64,000 bases of DNA, from NCBI GenBank assembly GCA_014305285.1, contig JACRSG010000007.1:1-64000 (forward strand), written 5' to 3'. A program made the translations under genes and the position numbers. Below, one piece after another: positions 8,761 to 16,676 of the stretch (within the stretch, counting starts at the first letter, position 1; every line of letters begins with the position of its first letter). This DNA comes from Campylobacter jejuni. GTDB taxonomy: Bacteria; Campylobacterota; Campylobacteria; Campylobacterales; Campylobacteraceae. Under the pieces are notes generated by a model, which searched no databases, was not told the DNA's origin, and worked only from the letters and a program-made list of their open reading frames with translations.

Positions 8761-9485
8761 TAAAAATTCCTATAAAATTTTAAATTAATATTATTAAAAC
8801 AAAAACCTGCCCTTTGATAAAAATGGATAGCTTTTTCATTTTTTTCTTCTACAAAAAGTTTAAAAAATTTATGTTGATCATTAGTTGCAAAATAATGATT
8901 AAGCAAAGCAAAAGCTACATTTTTGTGTTTTAAATTTCTATCTACGGCTATAAAATCTAAAAAATTTGCATTGAGAGTTTGAGTATAAATCAAAGCAGCA
9001 CGAATTTTTTGATTTTCTTTATAGACAAGTATATCAGATATTTTTTCTTCAAGATTTTTTTGTGAAAAATAAAACAAATATTGATCAAAATATTTTCTAA
9101 AAAAGCTATAAATTTCCTTACTATCTTCATGTGAAGCTTTAGAGATAAAGGTAAATTTTTTTGGTTTTATCTCATCTTTTTTGAGTATCATTTGTTTATG
9201 ATTGAGTATTTCTTTAAAATGATTGAGTTTTAAAAAATCATTATGTTGTAAAAGTTGCTTATCAGTTTTGCTTAAGATTTTTATATAATTAGCCTTTAAA
9301 TTAAAATCCTGCAAATCATTGATAAAATAATATAGTAAATTATCTACACGATTAAAAAAGAAAAAATTATTATTTTTATATTTTTGTAAAATAAATTCTT
9401 GTTTTAAAATTTTTTCTTTGATTGCATCAAAATTATCATAGTAATTACTTAACTTAAATCCTTTATAAAAAGCTTCTTTAAACAA
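8760..9485 (-). CDS. GNAT-family N-acetyltransferase-like protein of the acyl module
   Basis: 241 residues from a TTG start at 9485 that overlaps the adenylation gene stop by 8 nt. The N-terminal 110 residues are Lys/Asn/Phe-rich and not recognised. The C-terminal 130 look like a GNAT domain: a FLDFIAVDRNLKHKNVAFAL core and a terminal NEKAIHFYQRAGFCF motif. It could acylate an amine on the sugar or on a carrier-bound intermediate; the substrate is unknown. Very AT-rich and Lys-rich compared with its neighbours, hinting at acquisition. The start codon is the least certain part. Confidence 0.65.
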   Translation of the reverse strand: MFKEAFYKGFKLSNYYDNFDAIKEKILKQEFILQKYKNNNFFFFNRVDNLLYYFINDLQDFNLKANYIKILSKTDKQLLQHNDFLKLNHFKEILNHKQMILKKDEIKPKKFTFISKASHEDSKEIYSFFRKYFDQYLFYFSQKNLEEKISDILVYKENQKIRAALIYTQTLNANFLDFIAVDRNLKHKNVAFALLNHYFATNDQHKFFKLFVEEKNEKAIHFYQRAGFCFNNINLKFYRNF

Positions 9486-10986
9486 GTTCTTTTAAAACCT
9501 TTCTATCGATTTTTCCATTTTGATTAAGTTTAAATTCGTCGATTTTGATAAAATTTTTTGGGATCATGTAAGAAGGCAATTTGTCTTTTAAAAAAGCTTT
9601 AAAATTGATCTCTTCTTCACTTTCATAAAAACAAACAATATCTTCTTTAAACATACATGCACTATTTTTTATATTCGCATGAGAGTTAATCACATTTTCT
9701 ATCTCTCCAAGTTCTATTCTATGACCCATATATTTGATCTGATTATCCGCTCTTCCATAGCATAAAAGTTCGCCAAATTCATTATAAGAAATGATATCTC
9801 CTGTTTTGTATAAAAGATCTAAATAATTATCATGTAAAGGATTTTGTATAAAAGCTTGTTTGGTTTTTTCTTTGTCATTATAATACCCTAAAGACAAAGA
9901 AGTCCCACGCACATAAAGTTCTCCTTTGACACCTATTTGTTTGGGGCTTATGAAATTCATATTCTCATCAAAAACTAAAAGTTCTGTATTTTTGCACGCT
10001 TTTCCTATAGGTAAAAGTTCTTCATCTTTAAAATCACGATTTATGATATAAAAAGAACATACATCAGTGATTTCTGTTGGACCGTAAAGGTTGGCAAATA
10101 AAGCATTGGGTAAGTGTTTACGCCAAATGTTTAGCTGTTTGTTAGGCATGATTTCACCGCAAAAAAGTATCTTTTTTAAAGTACTTAAGCTAAAATTATT
10201 CAAAGCTTGGGTATTTGCAAAATAAATCAACACCGAAGGTACCCAAAATATAGTGCTTATTTTTTCTTTTTCTAAACATTCTAAAATTTTATTTGGAAAG
10301 GCAAAAAGATGATTGGGTAAAAGATGTAAAGTTGCTCCTGATTTTACACTTGAAAAAATATCTAAAATGCTATTGTCAAAATAAAATGGTGCTTGATTAG
10401 CTAAAATTTCATTCTCATTAAATTTAAAAGTCTCACATACCCAAAAAGTATAATCAATCACACTTTTATGTGCTATGCTTACTCCTTTAGGAATGCCTGT
10501 GCTCCCACTTGTAAAGAAGACATAAAGTAAATTTGTATCGATGTGTTTTTCTTTAGCATTTGTTAGCAAACTCTCATCTATATTAAAACTTTCAAAGTCT
10601 TGTGTATAAAGCGTAGGTAAATCTAAGTTAAAATTTAAATCTTTTGAAGTGATAAAAAGTTTAGGTTGTAAAACCTCTACGACTTTTTCTACTCTTTCTT
10701 TAGGACTTTTTTCATCTAAAAGTGTATAAAAATTTCCACTGAGTGCCACTCCAAAAAATGAAATCAAACAATCAATTCCTTTAGACAAGATAATTAAAAC
10801 AGGAGCTTGGATAGGATTATCATTTCCTAGATTTCTTAAAATTTCACTGGCTAGTTTTTTAGAAAAAAGATCAAAGTCTTTATAAGTGATTTCTTTTCGT
10901 TCCTTGGTCAAAGGTTCTACAAAAGCAGTTTTTTCGCTAAATTTGATTAAGCTTTTTTCTAAAAAATCGTAGATATGGGTTGTCAT
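9478..10986 (-). CDS. Adenylation enzyme (AMP-dependent amino acid/acid ligase, DltA-like)
   Basis: 502 residues from ATG 10986; upstream in-frame codons back to 11061 would overlap the start of DUF2920 copy 3 and are rejected. Shows the ANL-superfamily P-loop TSGSTGIPKG (159-168), YGPTEITD, YKTGDI and the C-terminal catalytic lysine in NQNGKIDRK (about Lys492). Stand-alone adenylation enzymes activate an acid as acyl-AMP and load it on a separate carrier. ACP 1 at 8212 is the obvious partner. In C. jejuni this position is annotated as a putative amino-acid-activating enzyme; the substrate cannot be read from the sequence with confidence. Confidence 0.88.
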   Translation of the reverse strand: MTTHIYDFLEKSLIKFSEKTAFVEPLTKERKEITYKDFDLFSKKLASEILRNLGNDNPIQAPVLIILSKGIDCLISFFGVALSGNFYTLLDEKSPKERVEKVVEVLQPKLFITSKDLNFNLDLPTLYTQDFESFNIDESLLTNAKEKHIDTNLLYVFFTSGSTGIPKGVSIAHKSVIDYTFWVCETFKFNENEILANQAPFYFDNSILDIFSSVKSGATLHLLPNHLFAFPNKILECLEKEKISTIFWVPSVLIYFANTQALNNFSLSTLKKILFCGEIMPNKQLNIWRKHLPNALFANLYGPTEITDVCSFYIINRDFKDEELLPIGKACKNTELLVFDENMNFISPKQIGVKGELYVRGTSLSLGYYNDKEKTKQAFIQNPLHDNYLDLLYKTGDIISYNEFGELLCYGRADNQIKYMGHRIELGEIENVINSHANIKNSACMFKEDIVCFYESEEEINFKAFLKDKLPSYMIPKNFIKIDEFKLNQNGKIDRKVLKELV

Positions 10987-11046
10987 GATTTGCCTTTTTA
11001 GTTTTTTGTAATATAATATCGATAAATTAATAAAAAAGGCCTTTAT
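10987..11046. promoter_or_regulatory. Divergent promoter gap, adenylation gene (-) and DUF2920 copy 3 (+)
   Basis: Plus-strand TATAAT at 11012-11017, 29 nt before the ATG at 11047, with the same downstream AAGGCCTTTAT leader as DUF2920 copy 1. On the minus strand TATATT at 11015-11010 and AAAAGG serve the adenylation gene. The two -10 boxes overlap, so the promoters may compete. Confidence 0.45.
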
Positions 11047-12277
11047 ATGCTCATAAACCAAACCTTTGAAATTGATTCTTGTGATGATGTGGAATTAAAC
11101 ATCAAAAGAACTAGCAAGCTTGAATACCGTATAAGTTATGATGATGAAAAAGATATTAAAGCTATAGTTTTTATAGTGGGCGGTTATGGGGCTAATGCAA
11201 ATATATATTTTTTAGACTCTTATAGAAATTATATCGCTAAAAATTTTGATGTTGTAGCGGTGCATGTTTTTTATCATTGTTTTTGTATGAGGCGTTCGGA
11301 TGTTGAGAAATATTCAACATTAGCAGACTTTATAAAAGAGGATTTAAGTTTAATAGAAAAAGTGCTTCATAAATATAGCATTCCATGCGATCAATTGGCT
11401 AATAATACTGTAGTTAGTCATTGCGAATATTTGAGTGAAGTTATGACAGAATTAAAAATGTTAAATCGATTGCCTTATGATTTTGAAGAGAGATTGAGTG
11501 CAACTTTTATCCCACCCAATGGAGACTATCAAAATTTTGGCATTATGGCAGCTATTGATCATATCAATGCCTTAAAAGATCTGGTTAAACGCTTTCCAAA
11601 ATTTGCAGATTTACCAAAAATTTATGGGGGGGGGGTCTTATGGAGGATACTTAGCCTTGCTCATAGCAAAAATAGCCCCTTGGTATGTAGATGGGGTGAT
11701 TGATAATTCAGGTTCGGCTTTGCCGCCGCTTAATTACATTATCGGTAGAGAATTAAAATTTAAAAGCAAGGACACTTATGGGGATATGTATATACAGGGT
11801 AATCATTTTTTTATGAGCTGTTTTCTAAAAACTCATTGGACACGTAAAGAAAATTCACCTTATTTTTTTAATAATGAAAATTATTTTATTAGATCTTTAC
11901 TCAATAAAGATCACTTGATTTTACAAAGTCAAAAAAATAAAAATATTATTTATGTGAGTTATCACAGCGATAAAGATCCTTTAACTCCAGCAAATTTTAA
12001 AGAACAAACTATGCAAATATTAAAAATTTTAGGATATGATGTAACTTTAAATTTGATAGACGAAAATAAAATTGATGGAAAATTTATTAAAAATTTAGAT
12101 CATGGTTGTGGTATACCTGATAAAGCCTTATTTAGAAAAGAACTTCCTTTAATGCTTGAAAAATTACAAGGAAGAAAATCTTTCATGCAAGAAAATTCTA
12201 TCTCTTATCCTTGTGGGAATAAAGTATTTGTGTTTAGGGATGTGGTAGATAAATTTGAATTAGTGATAAAAGATTAA
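11047..12277 (+). CDS. Phase-variable DUF2920 alpha/beta-hydrolase-like protein, copy 3 (reads OFF)
   Basis: Third family member, with a G10 tract at 11626-11635. The first frame stops at 11703. With nine G it would give about 409 residues with the nucleophile serine near 197. The N-terminal 80 residues match copies 1 and 2 except around IYFLDSYRNY. Residues about 80-158 are private to this copy, and the FIPPNGDYQN block is shared again. The C-terminal histidine motif reads LDHGCG rather than LNHGM. It ends in a perfect hairpin shared with the convergent ACP gene. Function unknown. Confidence 0.8.
11626..11635 (+). repeat. G10 homopolymeric tract (contingency switch)
   Basis: Ten G in DUF2920 copy 3; nine or twelve would put the gene ON. 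Same length and phase as in copies 1 and 2. Confidence 0.95.
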
Positions 12278-12296
12278 AACCTTAAGGGTTTTAATC
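12272..12296. terminator. Bidirectional hairpin between DUF2920 copy 3 and ACP 3
   Basis: Perfect 10-bp stem GATTAAAACC / GGTTTTAATC with a 5-nt loop, spanning the last codons of both convergent genes. Each arm ends A/T-rich, so it can serve as a terminator in both directions. Confidence 0.65.
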
Positions 12297-12512
12297 AAGC
12301 TTTGCTAAATTGATTAAATCGCTCACTTTTTGACAATTTTTCAAGTCCTCGGCTGTGATTTTTAGAGCAAAAAGATTTTTGTAAAGCACCATCACAGATA
12401 CAAAAGCCAAGCTATCCCACTCATCTATATCATCAAGTAACATATCCTCGCTTAAGTCTTCATCTCTGTGCATGGATTCTTTAAGCTCTTCTAAAAATTC
12501 GGTTTTTGTCAT
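12291..12512 (-). CDS. acpP3: Small acyl carrier protein 3
   Basis: 73 residues with attachment serine Ser34 in DEWDSLAF. Last gene of the minus-strand acyl module that starts at ACP 2. It overlaps the FabH-like gene by one base (TAATG). It could be the partner of the FabH-like or FkbH-like enzyme just upstream. This is a dedicated carrier, not the fatty-acid AcpP. Ribosome-binding site AGGAGAAAT inside the fabH end. Confidence 0.82.
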   Translation of the reverse strand: MTKTEFLEELKESMHRDEDLSEDMLLDDIDEWDSLAFVSVMVLYKNLFALKITAEDLKNCQKVSDLINLAKLD

Positions 12513-13573
12513 TATTTCTCCTTTGTATAAATTAAAATATCTTTTGTGTATAAATCCTTGAAATTCAACACCGCACTTCCCCAGCTAAGTCCTGCACCAA
12601 AAGCACTTAAACTTGCTTTAAATTCTTTTGGGATATCTAGCTCGCAAAGTAGGGCAGGTAGTGAACAAGCACTTAAATTAGCGTATTTTTCCATGATGAA
12701 ATTAGGAACTTTATCATCATTAAGTTTTAATTCTTCTTTAATGCAATCAACCAAATACGCATTAGATTGATGAAAAAGATGAAAAGTAATGTCTTTTTCT
12801 TCCACTTTGGAAAATTCTAAAATTTCTTTAAAGCTTTTAGGTTCGCATTCTAAAGCCATATTGAAAATATTTGCTCCGTCCATATAAAGATTTTCTAATT
12901 GTCTAAACTCCTCGGTTTGCATGAGTGAATCATCGTTAAAAATATCTGCTTTAGGTATTCTCATCGCACCTTTTGGAATGATAAGTTTATCAAAATATTT
13001 CCCATCGCTTCCAAGCTCAAAAAAAGCTTCGTTAAAATCTGTTTTTTCAATCAAAGTTGCACTGACTCCATCACCAAAAATAGGAGCTAAATTCATATTT
13101 TTAGGATGGATGAATTTGCTTAAAGTATCCCCGCAAATGAGTAGAATTTGACTCAAGCCACTTTGTATTAAAGAATGAGCGACAAATAAGCCGTATAAAT
13201 ACCCTGCACAAGCTTGCCCTAAATCAAAAGCTATAGTTTTAGAACTTAAATTTAAAAGTTGATGTAAATAACAAGCCGTAGAAGGCATGAAAAAATCAGG
13301 ACTTTGAGTTACTACAATGAGTGCATCAAGGCTATTTTTATCTGTATTTAAACCTTGCAAAAGCGTATTAGCTGCGTGTTTTCCAAGATCACTTACACAG
13401 GTGTTTTCATCGCAAATATAACGCGTGTTTAAACCTATAATTTTTTTCATTCTTTTAAGGGTTTTTATATCGTTTGAAAAAACGCTTTCTAATTCATCAT
13501 CAATGTAAATTTTATGTTCAGGTACGCTTACGCAAATGCCTGAAATTTTGGCTTTATCAAATCTAGTTTTCAT
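12512..13573 (-). CDS. fabH2: FabH-like beta-ketoacyl-ACP synthase III of the glycan acyl module
   Basis: 353 residues with the thiolase-fold catalytic triad Cys122 (GQACAGYLYG), His268 (FHQSNAYL) and Asn299 (YANLSA). KAS III enzymes condense acyl-CoA with malonyl-ACP, but FabH-like relatives in secondary pathways also act as acyltransferases that form C-O or C-N bonds. Flanked by two carrier proteins and an FkbH-like enzyme in a sugar locus, it is more likely to serve glycan decoration than bulk fatty acid synthesis. It overlaps the FkbH-like gene by 11 nt. Confidence 0.85.
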   Translation of the reverse strand: MKTRFDKAKISGICVSVPEHKIYIDDELESVFSNDIKTLKRMKKIIGLNTRYICDENTCVSDLGKHAANTLLQGLNTDKNSLDALIVVTQSPDFFMPSTACYLHQLLNLSSKTIAFDLGQACAGYLYGLFVAHSLIQSGLSQILLICGDTLSKFIHPKNMNLAPIFGDGVSATLIEKTDFNEAFFELGSDGKYFDKLIIPKGAMRIPKADIFNDDSLMQTEEFRQLENLYMDGANIFNMALECEPKSFKEILEFSKVEEKDITFHLFHQSNAYLVDCIKEELKLNDDKVPNFIMEKYANLSACSLPALLCELDIPKEFKASLSAFGAGLSWGSAVLNFKDLYTKDILIYTKEK

Positions 13574-15125
13574 GGATTATAAGTCCTTTGAAGTTTAAAT
13601 TTTGAAGTGGAATAAGGGCTGAGTTTTTTTCAATCTCTTTAGAAATTTGTTTTAAAAAGCTTAAAAATGGCATATTTCTTTCGCCTTTTTGATAATAAAG
13701 CCTTGCATTATTATTTTTAAGCTCAAAGAAATCTAAAGCCAATTTAAAGGCTTTAAAAAACATTCTAGTTTCAAGCTTTCTGCCTAAAGCTCTACAAGAA
13801 ATGCAAAGATCATCGACAAATAAATTTCCTTCTTTGCAAGAAAAAACAAAAATAGCGATAATCCCACTATCGCTTAATTTATCACTCATGCTCACACTTA
13901 CAATAAGTTCATTTTGCATGTGTTGTGCGACTTTTTCTTGATTTAAACGAGTGTAATTAGCGATAAATTGATTGGTTTTGCCCAAAAGTTCGCTAATGCG
14001 GGGGATATTTTGGAGGTCATTTTTGCTAAAATGTAAGCTGATTTCAAGATTTTGAAAATACTCTTCATCGCTTAAGCTTTTAAGCTCTTCTCTTAAAGCA
14101 TTGGCTGCTATATCTTTAGCACGAATTTTATCTTCTTGAGTGTTTAAAAGTTTAAGAAGATTAGGAAAAAGTTTGATTTTATAGAGTATATTTTCATCGC
14201 ATAAGAGTGTTTTAACACCCGTAAATTTGGTATTTTCAAGCTCAGCGATATTATCATCTATAAAAAGCATGGCATTAGTATTTATATTAAATTTTTTAGC
14301 AATTTTTAAGATATTTTCACCCTTTGACTCCCAATTGATCATTTTAGCATCAAAATCATCCCATTGCAAGATGAAATCTTTTCTTGTTTCAAAAAGTTTT
14401 TTTGCGTCTTTTTCTTCATTTTTTGAAGCTAGAGCAAGTAAAAATCCTTGTTTTTTAAAAGTTTTAATTTTTTCTTGTAAGGCTTTGTGTAAAGGATTTA
14501 ATTTAAGATTATCTATACCATCTTCACCTAAAATTCCTTGATATAAGGTATTATCAAGATCAAGCACAAGAGCTTTAAGAGCCGGTTTTATGAGTGCAGG
14601 GATGAGGCTAAGTCCTAAAATTTGTGCTAAAAAAATCAAAGTTTTATTATTAAGCTTAGAGCCTGTAAGTTCTTCTTTGGCTAAGTCTAAAATATCTTCT
14701 TCATCAAAATACTCTTTTATGAGTTTTTCTACATTAAAAATTTCGCAATTTAAAATTTTTTTATCTGTTTTAAATTCTCCTAAACTAAGGACTAAAATAG
14801 GGCTTTGTGAAATTTTTCTTAATGTTAAAAGTCTTTCTTCTAGAAAATTTTGCACATTATTTTTATAGCGGGCTAAATCCAACCATAAAAGTTCTAAATT
14901 GGCTTTTTGAAAACCATCAAAACTCAAGCTATCATCATAAGAGCTGAAATTAAAATCAGCCCTTAAATTAGCAAAATGTAAAAAAGGAGCAATGATACTT
15001 TGCACTCCTTCAAAAGCATGATTTCTATGGATATTGATAAGAAGATTTTGACTTTTACTAAAGTCTAATTCTTTGGTGTATTTTATAAGTTCATTGCGTT
15101 TTAAATGGGGTGAAAAAAGATTCAT
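13563..15125 (-). CDS. FkbH-like HAD-superfamily enzyme (HAD subclass IIIC)
   Basis: 520 residues. The HAD motif I DLDNT gives nucleophile Asp189 and acid/base Asp191. Further HAD motifs (FIDDNIAEL) follow, and the C-terminal 200 residues resemble the FkbH acetyltransferase-like part. FkbH proteins dephosphorylate 1,3-bisphosphoglycerate and load the glyceryl group on an ACP. That would make glyceryl-S-ACP here, which with the methyltransferase downstream could become a methylated glyceric acyl group. This specific role is inferred. Start overlaps the VOC stop as ATGA. Confidence 0.8.
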   Translation of the reverse strand: MNLFSPHLKRNELIKYTKELDFSKSQNLLINIHRNHAFEGVQSIIAPFLHFANLRADFNFSSYDDSLSFDGFQKANLELLWLDLARYKNNVQNFLEERLLTLRKISQSPILVLSLGEFKTDKKILNCEIFNVEKLIKEYFDEEDILDLAKEELTGSKLNNKTLIFLAQILGLSLIPALIKPALKALVLDLDNTLYQGILGEDGIDNLKLNPLHKALQEKIKTFKKQGFLLALASKNEEKDAKKLFETRKDFILQWDDFDAKMINWESKGENILKIAKKFNINTNAMLFIDDNIAELENTKFTGVKTLLCDENILYKIKLFPNLLKLLNTQEDKIRAKDIAANALREELKSLSDEEYFQNLEISLHFSKNDLQNIPRISELLGKTNQFIANYTRLNQEKVAQHMQNELIVSVSMSDKLSDSGIIAIFVFSCKEGNLFVDDLCISCRALGRKLETRMFFKAFKLALDFFELKNNNARLYYQKGERNMPFLSFLKQISKEIEKNSALIPLQNLNFKGLIIHEN

Positions 15126-15538
15126 TTTAGCTCCACAAGTTCGATTAAAAGCCTATTTGGCATCATGATAAAACAAAGTTTAGCAAAATAGCTTGCTTGC
15201 ATAATGGGAACAATGCAAATGCCTCCTTGTTGTTCTAAAAGAGTTAAATCTTGCGTGATATTTTTACTTTCATAAGCTAAATGATACATTTTGGTATTAT
15301 TTTTCAAATAGCTATCTAGTGGACCTTTATCGTTTAAATTTTGTAAAAGTTCAAATCTGTATTGTGGAAATGCCCCATTACAAGGGATGATAAATTCACC
15401 CCTTACTCCTTGTTTTTCATCTATAAATTCTGCTTCCTTGTAAAAACCTAGTTTAAAAAAACATTCTCTTTCTTTTTCTAAATTTTTACAAGCCACACCT
15501 ATATGATGAATGGGTAAATGGAGTGTTTTATCAAGCAT
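15122..15538 (-). CDS. VOC/glyoxalase-fold protein of the acyl module
   Basis: 138 residues, vicinal-oxygen-chelate fold. An N-terminal LPIHHIGVACKNLEKERECF strand-helix, with a metal-binding-type histidine pair, is followed by MYHLAYES and LLIELVE, where His and Glu occupy the expected metal positions. Family members include epimerases, lyases and dioxygenases. The reaction here is unknown; epimerisation or methylmalonyl-type chemistry on the carrier-bound acid is possible. Coupled to its neighbours on both sides by 4-8 nt overlaps. Confidence 0.7.
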   Translation of the reverse strand: MLDKTLHLPIHHIGVACKNLEKERECFFKLGFYKEAEFIDEKQGVRGEFIIPCNGAFPQYRFELLQNLNDKGPLDSYLKNNTKMYHLAYESKNITQDLTLLEQQGGICIVPIMQASYFAKLCFIMMPNRLLIELVELK

Positions 15539-16424
15539 TTAGTACTACCGCCATAGTGATAGCATTTTTAAATTTCAATGCTTTTTCTAAACTATAATCA
15601 TTTGCCATAAAAGATTCGTAAGCTTTAAGTTTTAAGCCTGATTTTTCTATCAAGTTTTTAACTTCATCGGGGTGGGAAAATAAATAAATATGATCAATAG
15701 CAGGAGCATTAATAGGAATAGTCGCAAAAATTTCTCCTTTATCGTTAAGAAGTTCTTTAGATCTTTTAAGAAATTCAAGAGGTTTTTCTACGTGTTCTAA
15801 TACTTCTCCAATCACTATCAAATCAGCTTTTTTATCAAAATCATAAGTAAAAAAATCTTGACATAAAAAATCGCATTTTTTAATCAAATCTCCTACTTGT
15901 TGTTTTACCATTGTTTGGGTAAGTTCGCAACTTGTTGGAGAGATATCAAGTCCGTAAAAGGCGGAAAATTTATTACTTTTAACTGCTCTTGCAAAGTATT
16001 CTCCATGACCAGGGCCGATTTCAAAATAAGTTGTTTTTGGAGTGAAATTTTGTAAATATTGTGAAAAATACTTTCTGACTTTAATATGAGCTATCCAAAC
16101 AAAAGAAGAAAGAGCTAAGCCTATCATGTATTGTTTCATATAACTTTCGTTAAAATAAACCTTATCCTTGACTTCATCAAAGCTAGAATAACGATAAGTC
16201 CCATTTTCTATAAAAAATTTTGTTTCTTCTAAAGTATCATTAAGAATCAACAAATAACAATCGCATTGTTCTTCTATGCTGATGTGATCTTGAATATAAT
16301 AAGAAATTAATTTATCAAATTCTTCTTCGTCTTCTTGAGAAAATCCAATTTTCTTAAGATATTTAGAATGGATAGGATTTTTTTGAGCGATGGCTTGAAA
16401 TAATTTTTCAATATTTTTTTTCAT
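15531..16424 (-). CDS. SAM-dependent methyltransferase of the acyl module
   Basis: 297 residues. Class I Rossmann methyltransferase with motif I EIGPGHGEYF (about 135-144), an acidic motif II in YGLDISP and a VIGEVLEHV motif. The N-terminal 120 residues are helical and not recognised. Methyltransferases of this kind often O-methylate small acids or sugars. Given the FkbH-like enzyme and carriers, O-methylation of a glyceryl group is the leading idea. C. jejuni flagellin is reported to carry di-O-methylglyceric acid on pseudaminic acid (recalled literature). Overlaps the ACP 2 stop as ATGA. Confidence 0.8.
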   Translation of the reverse strand: MKKNIEKLFQAIAQKNPIHSKYLKKIGFSQEDEEEFDKLISYYIQDHISIEEQCDCYLLILNDTLEETKFFIENGTYRYSSFDEVKDKVYFNESYMKQYMIGLALSSFVWIAHIKVRKYFSQYLQNFTPKTTYFEIGPGHGEYFARAVKSNKFSAFYGLDISPTSCELTQTMVKQQVGDLIKKCDFLCQDFFTYDFDKKADLIVIGEVLEHVEKPLEFLKRSKELLNDKGEIFATIPINAPAIDHIYLFSHPDEVKNLIEKSGLKLKAYESFMANDYSLEKALKFKNAITMAVVLNA

Positions 16425-16651
16425 TTTGCAGTCTTTAGGGTTTGAATTTTTTCTAGTAAGGCGTTTTGGGATTTTAAGAGACTTAAATCTTCTTTGTTAA
16501 ATTTGATTTCAAATTCTTCTTCTAAACTCATGATGATATCAATATGAGCTAAAGAAGTCCAGTTTTTGCAATTTTCCATGCTTAAATTTGTATTTTCATC
16601 TACTTTGGTTTCGAGTATATTTTCTAAAATTTCATAAAATTTTTTTTGCAT
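16421..16651 (-). CDS. acpP2: Small acyl carrier protein 2, with TSL instead of DSL
   Basis: 76 residues. The attachment serine is Ser33 in NWTSLAHIDI; the usual Asp before the serine is Thr here. The serine and the following Leu are kept, so phosphopantetheinylation remains possible. It heads the minus-strand run ACP 2, methyltransferase, VOC, FkbH-like, FabH-like, ACP 3. Ribosome-binding site AAGGAAG. A TAAAAT box at 16676-16671 may give it a promoter independent of the phase-variable gene upstream. Confidence 0.8.
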   Translation of the reverse strand: MQKKFYEILENILETKVDENTNLSMENCKNWTSLAHIDIIMSLEEEFEIKFNKEDLSLLKSQNALLEKIQTLKTAK

Positions 16652-16670
16652 TTTCTTCCTTAAATTATGT

Positions 16671-16676
16671 ATTTTA
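16671..16676 (-). promoter_or_regulatory. Candidate -10 box for the ACP 2 to ACP 3 operon
   Basis: Minus-strand TAAAAT preceded by AG, 20 nt before the ACP 2 ATG, in the 25-nt gap after the acetyltransferase stop. It would free the acyl module from polarity caused by the frameshifted upstream gene. Motif evidence only. Confidence 0.35.
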
